Part shown: positions 41,965-51,493 of the stretch, piece by piece
Numbering within the stretch: position 1 is the first letter of the stretch
How the letters are laid out: each line of letters starts with the position of its first letter
NCBI GenBank assembly: GCA_963768765.1
Contig: CAVYJK010000025.1
Location: forward strand, 1 to 64,000
DNA length: 64,000 nt
Direction: 5' to 3'
Source of the DNA: DASWLF01 sp963768765
Lineage (GTDB): Bacteria > Desulfobacterota > Desulfobaccia > Desulfobaccales > 0-14-0-80-60-11
Translations under genes and position numbers: made by a program
The notes under the pieces: model-generated
Databases searched by the model: none
What the model saw: the letters and a program-made list of their open reading frames with translations, nothing else
What the model was told of the DNA's origin: nothing

Positions 41965-43311
41965 TTATGCCTCTCCCGTTTCCGTCACTTCGCAGTCCAG
42001 CCGGCCCCGGGCGACCCTCACCCGGACTGCCGCGCCCAGGGGAACCTGGGTGGCCTCCCGGATAACGGTCTCCTCCGGCAGCAGGGTGGCCACCGCGTAG
42101 CCCCGCTGCAAGATGGCCAGGGGATTCAGCTTATCCAGGTGGCTCTGGCAGTATTCCAGGTGACGGCGGCGTCCCTGCTGGGTCCGCTGCCAGTTACTGA
42201 GCAGCCTTTGGGCCATTTGCTCCAGTTGCCGGCGGGAGGCAGCCACGGCCCGCCGCGGGCTCAGCAGCACCAGGCGGGAGCTCTCCAGGCGCACCTTCTG
42301 GCGCTGGCCGGCCAGGTGCCGACGCAGGCGCCGCAGCAAAATCTCGCCCCGCTCGTCCGCCTTGAGGCGCAGGTCCACCAGGAGCCGCTTCATATCCGGC
42401 AAGCCCCGGGCCAGAAGCGCGGCGTGGCGGCGAGCCGCCTCCAGCCGCCCCCGCAAGGCCCGGACTAACCCGGCGGCCCGGCGATCCAGGCGCCGCAGCA
42501 GTTCGGCTTTGTCCGGAGCCACCAACTCCGCCGCGGCGCTGGGGGTGGAGGCCCGCACGTCGGCGGCAAAATCGGCGATGGTGAAATCCACTTCGTGGCC
42601 CACCGCGGAGACCACCGGCACCCGGCAGCGGTGAATGGCCCGGGCCACCGTTTCTTCGTTGAAGGGCCACAGGTCCTCCAGGGAGCCGCCGCCCCGGGCC
42701 AGGACAATGACCTCCACCCCCGGGTAGCCGCTGAGGTCGTCCAGGGCCCGGGCAATCTCTCCCGCGGCCTCCATGCCCTGGACTTTGACGGGGTAGATGA
42801 GGATTTCCAGGTTGGAGTAGCGTTGTCTCAAGAGGCGCAGGAAGTCCCGCACCGCCGCGCCGGTGGGCGAGGTGACCAGGGCGATCTTGCGGGGCAGAAA
42901 AGGCAAGGACTTTTTCAGGGCCGCGTCGAACAGACCCTCGGCCTGGAGGCGGGTCTTCAGGGCCTCGAAGGCCTGGGCCAGGGCCCCCAGCCCCAGGGGC
43001 TCCAGGTAATCCACCACCAGCTGGTATTCGCCCCGGGGCTCATACACGGTGAGGCGCCCCCGGCACAGGAACTGGCTCCCCTCCTGGGGCTTGAAGCGCA
43101 TATGCTGGTGGTTCCCCTTGAAGAGCACGGCCTTAAGCTGGGCCTCGGCGTCCTTCAGGGTAAAATAATAATGCCCCGACAGGGGCTGCCTCAGGTTGGA
43201 GACCTCACCGCTGACCCACACCAGGGAAAAATGGGTCTCCAGGCGGTCCCGGATCTCCCGGGTGAGGCCGCTCACCGTATAGATGTGGGGTAATTCCTGA
43301 TTCATCTGCAC
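41965..43311 (-). CDS. xseA: Exodeoxyribonuclease VII large subunit
   Basis: 448 residues. Catalytic subunit of the nuclease that degrades single-stranded DNA from both ends. N-terminal OB fold (WVSGEVSNLRQPLSGHYYFTLKD, about 33-55), central catalytic domain with VTSPTGAAVRDFL, ARGGGSLEDLWPFNEE and VGHEVDFTIADFAADVRASTPSAAAE (read in parts), then a long coiled-coil and a C-terminal LAILQRGYAVA. All expected family blocks are intact. First gene of the xseA-xseB-ispA-dxs group. Confidence 0.94.
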   Translation of the reverse strand: MQMNQELPHIYTVSGLTREIRDRLETHFSLVWVSGEVSNLRQPLSGHYYFTLKDAEAQLKAVLFKGNHQHMRFKPQEGSQFLCRGRLTVYEPRGEYQLVVDYLEPLGLGALAQAFEALKTRLQAEGLFDAALKKSLPFLPRKIALVTSPTGAAVRDFLRLLRQRYSNLEILIYPVKVQGMEAAGEIARALDDLSGYPGVEVIVLARGGGSLEDLWPFNEETVARAIHRCRVPVVSAVGHEVDFTIADFAADVRASTPSAAAELVAPDKAELLRRLDRRAAGLVRALRGRLEAARRHAALLARGLPDMKRLLVDLRLKADERGEILLRRLRRHLAGQRQKVRLESSRLVLLSPRRAVAASRRQLEQMAQRLLSNWQRTQQGRRRHLEYCQSHLDKLNPLAILQRGYAVATLLPEETVIREATQVPLGAAVRVRVARGRLDCEVTETGEA

Positions 43312-43767
43312 AATATGCCAAATAATATATCACATTTCCCCATGCCGGGACTAACAATTTCGCGGCTTCCGGGCGGCCCGGCAATTTAGTATTGCGTCCC
43401 AGAAATATTTCGCATCAGTGCTGTCCGGCATGAAAATTGCCTTTTGAGGGAAGACTGATTTATAGATTCAACGTGATTTTCGTAGGGCGGGCACTGCCCG
43501 CCATGCATGAGTAGATCTGAGATCCGGTTTATATATGGAAGCACTCTTTCATAGGCAAATCCTTGGTGGCACAGGCGTCTCGCCTGTACAGGCGCAGGCT
43601 GAAGCCTGCGGCTACATTTTGCCATTTCCAGGATTGCTGGTTCCTGCAAATTCCCTGCCGGACACTGCTGACTTTGCATAAATGATCCATCGTTTTTCCC
43701 CCCCTCCCGGAGGGGGAGTTCAGCCCTGGAGACTTTGTTAAGGTAATGGTGGGACAGGGCACTATGG
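43312..43767. other. Gene-free stretch between xseA and the GH8 gene, repeat-bearing
   Basis: No supported gene. It contains a GGCGGGCACTGCCCGCC palindrome near 43488 and the dispersed repeat at 43565-43616. Confidence 0.5.
43565..43616. repeat. 52-bp dispersed palindromic repeat (GGTGGCACAGGCGTCTCGCC type)
   Basis: Holds a AGGCGTCTCGCCT palindrome and a GCAGGCTGAAGCCTGC palindrome. The copy at 58378-58429 matches at 50 of 52 positions in the same orientation. Confidence 0.8.
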
Positions 43768-44971
43768 TCACTTGGCAAAAGGCTTCTCCCACCCGGCGTA
43801 CAAGGCCAGGCCCAGCCAGGCCCAGTTGTTGGCGTAGTAGTTGTCCGGGGAGACGAAATAGGCCCGCCCGTCTTGCTCATGGTAGAAAGACATAATCTTC
43901 CGGGCCAGCTCACCCGCGAAGCCCTGGTCGCCTGCGGCAAGGGCCGCGGCCAGCACCCCGGCGTAGAGCACCGGGCTCTCGTAGTCCGCCGCCGGGGTCC
44001 CGTCATAGTTGTAAATTGCCAGCAGCTTCCCTTTGGCCTGCCACTCTTTCCGGAAAAACGGCAGGAATTTCCGGCTCAGCAATGGGGCCGCCTGGGTTTC
44101 CCCGAACCACATATGGTCCAGGGCGAGCCCGCTAGGGCAGGCGCACCGCCTCCCAGCCGAAGCGGGTGTCCCGGCCCGGGGCGGCTGAGACCTTGCCGGC
44201 GCCGTCCACCCGGCACCAGTCGGGAAAGAGACCCACCCCCCGCTGCTCCCCCAGGCCCTGGGCCAGCTCCGATAAGATCCGGTAGGCCGACTGGTGCAGC
44301 CCCACCCAGCGGGGATCGGGCTGAATTGCCGCACACAGGCGGTAAGCCGCGGGCGAGAAGTAGGAGGGGTTCACCAGGTAGGGCGGGGCCGACTCATGCC
44401 AGTTGCCGGGGGTGAGGAGGACCTGGCCGTCCGGCAAGGTCACCACTTCCTTGGCCAGGATGGCCGCCATCACCTGCCGGGCCTCCTCCAGATAATCGGG
44501 GAGATCCGGCGGCGGCCGCCAGCCCCGCCGGGCCGCCAGGACCAGGGCCAGGACGTAATCCAGATCCCCGTCGGAGGCGGTGTTGGCGTCCTTGAGCCCC
44601 CAGGAGCCATCAGGCCTCTGCCCCCAACTCCAGGACAGCAAATGGTCCCCTGGGCCCTGGTCCCGGGACAGGTACCGCAGGGTCCAGGCATGGACCAAGC
44701 CAAAAGTGGCTTCGTCTCCCGCCCACACCGCCCGCAGCAAGGCGTACGCCTGGCCCTCGGAGATGGTGCCCCGCCCCTGTTCCGGGATCACCACCCGGCC
44801 TTCGGGGGAAATAAAGGTCTGCCGGTAGCTCTGCCAGGTCCCCGTCAACACCCGTTCCAGGTCCGCCAGGGGATCTGGCTGGCAGGCCCCCAGGAACGTT
44901 AACAGTGCCAGGGAGAGGATCCTGACGAGCTTAAAATTTAACCTGGTTCCGCACATGATTGATTGGGGCAT
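43768..44971 (-). CDS. Glycoside hydrolase family 8 lipoprotein (endoglucanase/BcsZ-like), one frame break
   Basis: Probably cuts beta-1,4-glucan or a related polymer at the cell surface or in the periplasm. About 400 residues across two frames. N-terminus with a lipobox (LLTFLGAC), then ISEGQAYALLRAVWAGDEATF with the proton-donor Glu, DANTASDGDLDYVLALVLA with the catalytic Asp, and FGWEAVRLP. A stop at 44132 is followed in another frame by LALDHMWFGETQ and YNYDGTPAADYESPVLYAGV to the end, completing the (alpha/alpha)6 barrel. A single-base change near 44133 would join them. No cellulose-synthase genes are nearby. Confidence 0.85.
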
Positions 44972-45384
44972 TATAAAACACTATTACCCGATTCGGTGAG
45001 GCCGAAAGCCAAAAATACACCACCGGGCTGGGTAGGCAAGAAAAAAATTCCTTTGGCTTGCCGGCAGCAGGTGGAGCCCGGCCGCCGCTGGCCTGCAGAA
45101 TTATCGCATCTTTGGCGGTTCCAAAGATAAGTTTTTTTACTGGAGGCTATTTCAAAACCTTTAGGTTTCCTTAAATATCATTCTGAGCGACGCCAAGAAG
45201 TATTTTCAGTGAGATGAGAGCATTCACTTCGTTCAGGATGATAGGAGAAATCGGTTTTGAAAGAGCTTTTAGTATCCGTCCGGCAAATATCTTTATTAAT
45301 TTTTCTCCACCTCCCTTTTTCCATACCCGGTTAATTGGTTGGGCCGCCGCCGCCCTGAAAATTTCTTGACAAACTCAGGTATTT
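44972..45384. other. Gene-free stretch upstream of the thrS leader
   Basis: Between the divergent GH8 and thrS genes. No supported gene. A TTGACA at 45366-45371 lacks a convincing -10 partner. Confidence 0.4.
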
Positions 45385-45498
45385 ATGAGAAAAAATCTGT
45401 TGAATTTAGTTGGGTCCAAGGCAAATCACTCTCAGAAAATCAGGAGTTACACGGCACCAGCCGTCACTTCGACCTTATGTAACTTTATAATTGGTTAA
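45385..45498 (+). other. Possible threonine-rich leader peptide upstream of thrS
   Basis: 37-codon frame starting MRKNLLNLVG with clustered threonines in SYTAPAVTSTLCN. It ends three bases before the terminator hairpin that precedes thrS, an arrangement seen in ribosome-mediated attenuation. The ribosome-binding site (CAGG) is weak and the promoter is not located, so this is tentative. Confidence 0.3.
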
Positions 45499-45500
45499 GC

Positions 45501-45543
45501 GGCATCTGGGTAAGCTCCTTGGGACGCCCGAGATGCCTTTTTT
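45501..45543 (+). terminator. Terminator hairpin immediately upstream of thrS (attenuator candidate)
   Basis: GGCATCT (45501-45507) pairs with AGATGCC (45531-45537), followed by six T residues; the thrS ATG is 15 bases further on. A terminator this close to a start codon suggests conditional read-through. Confidence 0.65.
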
Positions 45544-45557
45544 ATTGAGGCGGCCTC

Positions 45558-47490
45558 ATGATTACCATAAAACTGGACCACGGCCCTGCCGCCACGCTCA
45601 AGGAGGGCAGCACGGTGGCCCAGGCCTTTCAGGCTCTCAACGTGGACACGGACCGGCAGGTGGTGGCGGCCCGGGCTGACGGCGAGCTCTTGGATCTCGC
45701 CCGCGCCCTTACGCACGACTGCACCTTGAGCCCCGTGACCCTGGACAGTCCTGAAGGCCTTGAGATCATGCGGCACAGCGCCTCCCACGTCATGGCGGAA
45801 GCGGTGCGGGACCTGTTCCCGGAAGTGCGAGTGGCCATCGGCCCGGCCATCGAGAGCGGCTTTTATTACGACTTCGATGCCCCGGAGCCGTTCACTCCCG
45901 AGGACCTGGGCCGCATCGAGGCCCGCATGGCCGAAATCGTGGCCCAGGACCTGCCTTTCGTCCGGGCGGAAGAACCCAGAGAGCAGGCCATCAATAATTT
46001 TCAGGCCTACGGCGAAACCTATAAAGTGGAGTTGTTGCAAGAGATTCCCCAAGATAAGGTCAGCCTCTACCGTCAGGGGAATTTCGTGGACCTCTGCCGG
46101 GGCCCGCACGTGCCGTCCACCGGCTACATCCGGGCCTTCAAGCTCACCGGCATCTCCGGGGCCTACTGGCGGGGCGACGAACGCCGGGCCATGCTGCAGC
46201 GCATCTACGGCACCGCCTTCCCCTCGCAGGAGGAGCTGGAGCGCCACCTGGAACTCCTGGAGGAAGCCAAGCGCCGGGACCACCGCCGCCTGGGGCGCGA
46301 GCTGGGGCTGTTCAGCATCGAGGAGGAAGCGGGCCCCGGCATGGTGATCTACCACCCCAAGGGGGCGCTGCTCCGGAGCATCATCGAGGACTTCGAGCGC
46401 CGGGAGCACCTCAAACGCGGCTACCAGATGGTCATGGGGCCCCAGATGCTCAAGGCCGACCTCTGGGAGCGTTCCGGCCACCTGGAGAACTACCGGGACC
46501 ACATGTATTTTTCCGAAGTGGAGGGCCAGACCTACGGCATCAAGCCCATGAACTGCGTGGCCCACATGCTGATCTACAAGTCCCGGGTCCGCAGCTACCG
46601 GGAGCTGCCCCTGCGCTTCTTCGAACTGGGCACCGTCCTGCGCCACGAGCGCTCCGGGGTGCTGCACGGCCTCACCCGGGTGCGCCAGTTCACCCAGGAC
46701 GACGCCCACATCCTCTGCACCCCCCAGCAGGTGGAAAGCGAGATCGTGGGGGTGCTGGACTTCGTCTTCGACGTGATGGCCATCTTCGGCTTTGACTACG
46801 AAGTGGAGCTCTCCACCCGGCCGGAAAAATCTATCGGCACCGACGCAGAATGGGAGCTGGCCACCACCGCCCTCATCAACGCCCTGGCGGCCCGGGACCT
46901 CCCCTACCATATCTGCGAAGGGGAAGGGGCGTTTTACGGCCCCAAGATCGACATCAAGCTCAAGGACGCTTTGGGCCGACGCTGGCAGTGCGCCACCATC
47001 CAGTGCGATTTTACCCTGCCGGAGCGCTTCGACCTCACCTACGCTGGGCCCGGACGGGGAGCGCCACCGCCCGGCCATGCTGCACCGGGTGATTTTGGGG
47101 TCCCTGGAGCGCTTCATGGGAGTGCTGATCGAGCACTACGCCGGCGCCTTCCCGGTGTGGCTGGCCCCGGTGCAAGCGGTGCTGCTGCCCATCACCGACC
47201 GGGTGCATGACTACGCCGAAAAAGTAGCCAATGCTCTTAGAAAGGATAACCTCAGGATCGAGGTAGATGATCGCGCCGAAAAATTACAATATAAAATAAG
47301 AGAAGCTCAAATTAATAAAATCCCCTATATGGTGATAGTTGGCGATCAAGAGAAAGCAAACGGAACCCTCTCTATCCGTCAACTAGATGGGACGAAATCG
47401 AATGATGTATCCTTGAAGGACTTTAAGAATCGTTTAAAGAAGGAAGCTAAGATTCCTTCGCCCAAAAAGTCTAAACATTCCAGGAGGTGA
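45558..47490 (+). CDS. thrS: Threonyl-tRNA synthetase, frame-broken near 47050
   Basis: About 643 residues in all, the normal length. Order: TGS domain (ITIKLDHGPAATLKEGSTVAQA, read in parts), editing-domain HSASHVMAEAV and DLCRGPHVPSTG, class II core (AGPGMVIYHPKGALLRSIIEDF, GIKPMNCVAHMLIYKSRVRSYRELPLRF, GAFYGPKIDIKLKDALGR; read in parts) and the anticodon domain (VLLPITDRVHDYAEKVANALRK). At about 47050 the frame shifts: one extra G in the GGG of GCTGGGCCC would give TYAGPDGERHRPAML as expected. An indispensable enzyme, so sequence error is likely. A hairpin upstream may attenuate expression; infC is translationally linked downstream. Confidence 0.94.
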
Positions 47491-47495
47491 CGGCC

Positions 47496-48008
47496 ATCCA
47501 GAAGCAGCAACGTGTGCGGATCAACGAACAGATCAAGGTTCCGGAGGTGCGACTCATCGGACCCGACGGGCAACAGATCGGGGTCATGCCCACCCGGGAG
47601 GCCCTGGCCTTCGCGGCCGAGGCCCACCTGGACCTGGTGGAGGTGGCGCCCCAGGCCGCCCCGCCGGTTTGCCGCGTCATGGATTACGGCAAATTCAAGT
47701 ATCAGCAGAGCAAGAAACAGCAAGAGGCCCGGCGCCGGCAAACCACCATCCAGGTCAAAGAGATCAAGGTGCGGCCCAAGATCGAGGAACACGACATGGC
47801 CTTCAAGCTGCGCAATGCCACGCGCTTTCTGGGTGAAGGCGACAAAGTCAAGATCTCGGTGATTTTCCGGGGCCGGGAAATTGCCCACACGGACCGCGGC
47901 TTCAAGCTCTTGGCCGTGATGATCGAAGCCCTGGCGGAGGTGGGAACCGTGGAGCAGGACCCCAGGCTGGAAGGCCGGAACCTCTCCATGATCGTTACGC
48001 CCAAGTAG
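47496..48008 (+). CDS. infC: Translation initiation factor IF-3, probable AUC start
   Basis: 170 residues. Binds the 30S subunit, keeps subunits apart and checks the start codon. Motifs: RVRINEQIKVPEVRLIG, VEVAPQAAPPVCRVMDYGKFKY (classic linker), IKVRPKIEEHDMAFKLRNATRFL and KVKISVIFRGREIAH. The frame contains no ATG near the start. The GTG at 47487 lies inside the ribosome-binding site AGGAGGTG, while ATC at 47496 is spaced eight bases from AGGAGG. IF-3 genes use rare start codons (AUU in E. coli, AUC reported in Myxococcus) for autoregulation, so ATC is preferred here. thrS ends within the same site. Confidence 0.94.
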   Translation: MQKQQRVRINEQIKVPEVRLIGPDGQQIGVMPTREALAFAAEAHLDLVEVAPQAAPPVCRVMDYGKFKYQQSKKQQEARRRQTTIQVKEIKVRPKIEEHDMAFKLRNATRFLGEGDKVKISVIFRGREIAHTDRGFKLLAVMIEALAEVGTVEQDPRLEGRNLSMIVTPK

Positions 48009-48202
48009 TTATTGATCCGGCACCGCAGCCTGAGCCGGCGCCGTCGCCGCGACGCCGGGAAAAGATTTTTTCCTGCCGCAGTTTTATGGCCTTTGTGATG
48101 GAAAGCTTTGCAGAGTGCGCCAATTGGGTTATATTTATATATTAGTCTCAATCCCGCCCGCTTGCCCGCGGCCGGCAGCAATACCGACATGTGAGGTTCA
48201 CG

Positions 48203-48400
48203 ATGCCCAAAATTAAAACCCACCGGGGGGCGGCCAAACGTTTCAAGGCCACGGCCAGCGGCCGGGTGAAACATAAGCGGCCCTTCCACAGCCACATTTT
48301 AACCAGTAAATCTTCCAAGCGCAAACGGCAGCAGCGGCAGCCGGCTTATGCGGCGGGAGCCGAACTCAAGAGCCTGCATCGTCTCTTGCCCTACCTCTGA
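48203..48400 (+). CDS. rpmI: Ribosomal protein L35
   Basis: 65 residues, MPKIKTHRGAAKRFKATASG and RPFHSHILTSKSSKRKRQ, the family pattern throughout. ATG 48203 is behind GTGAGG. It lies 194 bases after infC; that gap contains G/C-rich stems and an AT-rich patch near 48130-48150 and may hold the leader used by L20 for autoregulation, though no specific structure was established. rplT follows after 14 bases. Confidence 0.95.
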   Translation: MPKIKTHRGAAKRFKATASGRVKHKRPFHSHILTSKSSKRKRQQRQPAYAAGAELKSLHRLLPYL

Positions 48401-48414
48401 GATAGGAGTTAACC

Positions 48415-48768
48415 ATGCCACGCGTCAAGAAAAGCGTCGCCTCCCGGGCGCGGCGCCATAAATTTTTGGGGATGGCCACCGGCTTCCGCAGCGGCCGCCG
48501 GCGGCTGTACCGCTCGGCCCGCGAGGCGGTGGAGCGGGCCCTGAACTTCGCCTACCGGGACCGCAAGGTCCGAAAGCGCGAGTTCCGCGCCCTGTGGATC
48601 GTCCGCATCAACGCCGCCTTGCGCCCCCTGGGCCTGTCTTACAGCAAGTTCATCGGCGGCTTGAAAAAGGCCCAGATCAATCTGGACCGCAAGGTCCTGG
48701 CCGACCTGGCCGTTTACGACCCCCAGGGCTTCGCCCGCATCGCCGAACTCTCCCGGGGAGTGGAGTAG
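48415..48768 (+). CDS. rplT: Ribosomal protein L20
   Basis: 117 residues: PRVKKSVASRARRHKFLGMATGFRSGRRRLYRSAREAVERAL (read in parts), then YRDRKVRKREFRALWIVRINAALRPLGLSYSKFIGGL. Early assembly protein of the 50S subunit and, in several bacteria, translational repressor of infC-rpmI-rplT. AGATAGGAGTTAACC precedes the start. The downstream 190 bases hold a hairpin repeat that separates this gene from pheS. Confidence 0.95.
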   Translation: MPRVKKSVASRARRHKFLGMATGFRSGRRRLYRSAREAVERALNFAYRDRKVRKREFRALWIVRINAALRPLGLSYSKFIGGLKKAQINLDRKVLADLAVYDPQGFARIAELSRGVE

Positions 48769-48820
48769 GCTGGTTTTCGGTTTTCAATACTTGTCATAAT
48801 TACTATTGAAAACCATGACT

Positions 48821-48910
48821 TTTACCCCCCTTTTCTAAAGAGGGGTAAGGGGGGATTAGTAACTCCCTAATAATCCCCCTAAATCCCCCTTTAAAAAAGG
48901 GGGACTTTAA
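48821..48910. repeat. CCCCCTAAATCCCCCTTT-type hairpin repeat between rplT and pheS
   Basis: CCCCCCTTTTCTAAAGAGGGG and ATCCCCCTAAATCCCCCTTT/AAAAAAGGGGGA hairpins. Same family as 37798-37889. Confidence 0.7.
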
Positions 48911-48962
48911 GGCTTCTCTACGTTCCGGTTGACATCGAAATAATCAATCGGACCTTGCCATA

Positions 48963-49976
48963 ATGACGGTTGAGGAAATCAAGAAACTCGAAGCCGAAGC
49001 CCGGCGCGAAATCGACAGGGCAAGCAGCACTGAAGTCCTGGAGTCCCTGCGGGTCAAATACCTGGGCCGCAAAGGAGCCCTGACCCAGATCCTGCGCTCT
49101 TTGAAGGACCTGGCCGCCGAGGTCCGGCGCCCGCTGGGGCAGGAGGCCAACCGCGCCAAGGAGGCCCTGGAAGCTGCCCTGGACCGGGCCCTGGCCGCCC
49201 TCAAAGAGGCCCAGCGGCGGGGCGCGGCCCCGGCGGTGGACGTCACCCTGCCGGGCCGCCGCCCCCCCCTGGGCCGCCTCCACCCCTTGAACCAGGTAAT
49301 GGAAGAAGTCTGCGACATCTTCCTGCACCTGGGCTTTGAGGCGGTGGAAGGCCCGGAAGTGGAGCTGGACTGGTACAACTTCGAAGCCCTGAACCTGCCT
49401 CCGGACCACCCGGCCCGGGACATGCAGGACACCTATTATTTCAATGACCAGGTGCTGCTCCGGACCCACACCTCCCCCATGCAGATCCGCACCATGGAGC
49501 GGCGCCGCCCCCCGGTGCGCATCATCGCCCCGGGGAAGGTCTACCGCCGGGACTCCGACATCACCCACTCCCCCATGTTCCACCAGGTGGAGGGCCTGCT
49601 GGTGGATAAAGGGGTCACCTTCGCGGACCTCAAGGGCACCCTTACCGCCTTTGTGCACCAGATGTTCGGGCCCGAAGTGAGCCTGCGGTTCCGCCCCAGC
49701 TACTTTCCCTTCACCGAGCCCAGCGCCGAAGTGGACATCGAATGCGTCATCTGCCGGGGCGAGGGCTGCCGGGTCTGCAAGATCAGCGGCTGGCTGGAGG
49801 TCCTGGGCGCCGGCATGGTGCACCCCGCGGTCTTCGAGGCCGTGGGCTACGACCCCGAGGAAGTGACCGGCTTCGCCTTCGGCTTAGGGATAGAGCGCCT
49901 CGCCATGCTCAAGTACGGCATCGACGACATCCGCCTCTTCTTCGACAACGACCTGCGGTTCCTGCGGCAGTTCTAA
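48963..49976 (+). CDS. pheS: Phenylalanyl-tRNA synthetase alpha subunit
   Basis: 337 residues. N-terminal coiled coil (EIKKLEAEARREIDRASSTE, LESLRVKYLGRKGALTQIL), then the class II core: HPLNQVMEEVCDIFLHLGFE, LLRTHTSPMQIRTM, GKVYRRDSDITHSPMFHQVEG, FRPSYFPFTEPSAEVDIEC and the glycine-rich FGLGIERLAMLKYGI (longer blocks read in parts). The enzyme needs a PheT beta subunit, normally encoded next; no pheT follows here, so it must lie elsewhere. CysxxCys pairs in ECVICRGEGCRVC are shared with many PheS proteins. Confidence 0.94.
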   Translation: MTVEEIKKLEAEARREIDRASSTEVLESLRVKYLGRKGALTQILRSLKDLAAEVRRPLGQEANRAKEALEAALDRALAALKEAQRRGAAPAVDVTLPGRRPPLGRLHPLNQVMEEVCDIFLHLGFEAVEGPEVELDWYNFEALNLPPDHPARDMQDTYYFNDQVLLRTHTSPMQIRTMERRRPPVRIIAPGKVYRRDSDITHSPMFHQVEGLLVDKGVTFADLKGTLTAFVHQMFGPEVSLRFRPSYFPFTEPSAEVDIECVICRGEGCRVCKISGWLEVLGAGMVHPAVFEAVGYDPEEVTGFAFGLGIERLAMLKYGIDDIRLFFDNDLRFLRQF

Positions 49977-50269
49977 GAAATCAGATAAGGAAAATTACCG
50001 GAATGGATTAGTGCCTTAAAGCCTGCCGTCCCCGGGTTAATTTTCCGAGAATTACCTATCCTCACGAGAAAGGCGGTTTAACCTGATTCTAACCAAGAGA
50101 ATTCTTATTCCTGGCAGAATTGATAAATTTTTGGTATAATTCAGTCGAGTTTACTGACGGTCCATAACTGCATCTCAGACTCGCCTTAGACCAGGCCAAC
50201 CCATCTTTCCCTCACGCATAATTTTCCATGATGCTGGAAATTAAGGGAAATCTCTTTAGGAAGGATACT

Positions 50270-51391
50270 ATGGGAAATATCATACGGGCAGAAACCATGC
50301 CCACCAATATCATTTTGAATCCGGATGAGGCTTCCATCGAGGAGTACGCCGAAGCTCTCGGCAGCATCTGGCCCCAAGACAAAGAAAGGCCCATCTGGTT
50401 ACACTGGATTCACGTGTTGTCCCACGCCACCGCGGTGTGCGAAGAAGTGAGGAAGAACCGCTGGCACAAGGTGGCCAAAGAACTGGTGGAGGTGGTGGTC
50501 TGGTGGCTGACCTTTGTCAGAAAGGTGACCCAGGCGCCTCCTAAGAACGCCACCGATGCGGTGAAGATTGTCCCGTATCTCCCCATTACACCATCGGATA
50601 TCGTCTGGTTCAAGTACCCCGGGGTCTGCCCGGTGTGCTTCGGGCGGTGGATCCATGCTCACTGCCAGCCTACGGAGGAGGTGCCGCGCTTGATCTTCCA
50701 AAAGATGCGGGAAATCAACGCGTTTTTCAAGGCCAATCCCCAATGCACCTGTCTCGCGGCCAGCAAGGAGGTGGAAGACCGGGACGAAAATTTCAAGAAG
50801 TTTACCAAGCAGTGCCTCCATGAATATGCCCGGAAAACCCGCAGCCGCAAAAGACCCACTTCCCTGAAAGGCATGGCCGAGATGCTGAATGTTATCTTCG
50901 CCAATAATATCGAAGTGTTATCCGTGGAGGAGATTGCCTTTCACCTGCTGGAGGAGGTAGGCGAGGTCTCCAAATCCCTGGCCAGTCTGTTCATGCAGGA
51001 GATCCGGGAAGATTTACCCGACCATTTCCTCCGGGAGAGGCACGGTAAGGCCTTGGACTTTGCCGAAGAGATCGCCGACGCCTTTTCCTGGTCGGTATCG
51101 CTCCTGGCAAAAATCTACCGCTTCCTGGAATGCGCCGCGGCCTTTGCGGCGGAATATAAAACCGTGGAAGGCATGCCGGAGTTGATACGGGGCAATTTGG
51201 AGCGCACCCGAAACATCGTGGACCTCATCTGGACCATCTACGGCAAGGGGTCCACGCTGGTGTGCGAGCAATGTAAGGAATTTCCTTGCAATGCGGAGCA
51301 CCCGGCCCACGCCGGCAAGCGGGGCCAGTTAGCCGGCAGAAAGCTCCCTCCGGCCCTCGTCGAAGCCATCCTCTATGCCAAACTTTTATAA
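50270..51391 (+). CDS. Cysteine-rich MazG-like protein of unknown function
   Basis: 373 residues from the ATG at 50270 (AGGAAGG upstream). Two helical units carry acidic patterns like MazG-type NTP pyrophosphohydrolases: SHATAVCEEVRKNRWHKVAKELVEVVVWW in the first half, and EEIAFHLLEEVGEVSKSLASL with DFAEEIADAFSWSVSLLAKI in the second (blocks read in parts). The ExxE...ExxD set is clearest in the second. Cysteine clusters CPVCFGRWIHAHC, CTC and CEQCKEFPC may bind metal. Catalysis is not shown. It occupies the place where pheT is usual. Ends at a strong hairpin. Confidence 0.65.
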   Translation: MGNIIRAETMPTNIILNPDEASIEEYAEALGSIWPQDKERPIWLHWIHVLSHATAVCEEVRKNRWHKVAKELVEVVVWWLTFVRKVTQAPPKNATDAVKIVPYLPITPSDIVWFKYPGVCPVCFGRWIHAHCQPTEEVPRLIFQKMREINAFFKANPQCTCLAASKEVEDRDENFKKFTKQCLHEYARKTRSRKRPTSLKGMAEMLNVIFANNIEVLSVEEIAFHLLEEVGEVSKSLASLFMQEIREDLPDHFLRERHGKALDFAEEIADAFSWSVSLLAKIYRFLECAAAFAAEYKTVEGMPELIRGNLERTRNIVDLIWTIYGKGSTLVCEQCKEFPCNAEHPAHAGKRGQLAGRKLPPALVEAILYAKLL

Positions 51392-51397
51392 AGAAGC

Positions 51398-51425
51398 AAG
51401 GCCGGAAGCTTCAGCTTCCGGCCTT
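51398..51425. terminator. Perfect 12-bp hairpin between convergent genes
   Basis: AAGGCCGGAAGC and GCTTCCGGCCTT around the tetraloop TTCA, seven bases after the MazG-like gene stop. It is symmetric and so can serve both strands. Confidence 0.75.
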
Positions 51426-51493
51426 AACAATGAGCGTACGTCCGGCCAGGTGCCGGTCTTTTCTCCCCGCTTCGCCTCTTCCCCGTTCCCCCT

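Noticed and set aside
45100..45557. T-box riboswitch upstream of thrS
   Set aside because: No conserved T-box bulge sequence was found before the terminator; only a leader-peptide model remains possible.
45495..47117. 540-codon open frame antisense to thrS
   Set aside because: Shadow of the GC-rich thrS coding strand; the plus-strand protein is unmistakable.
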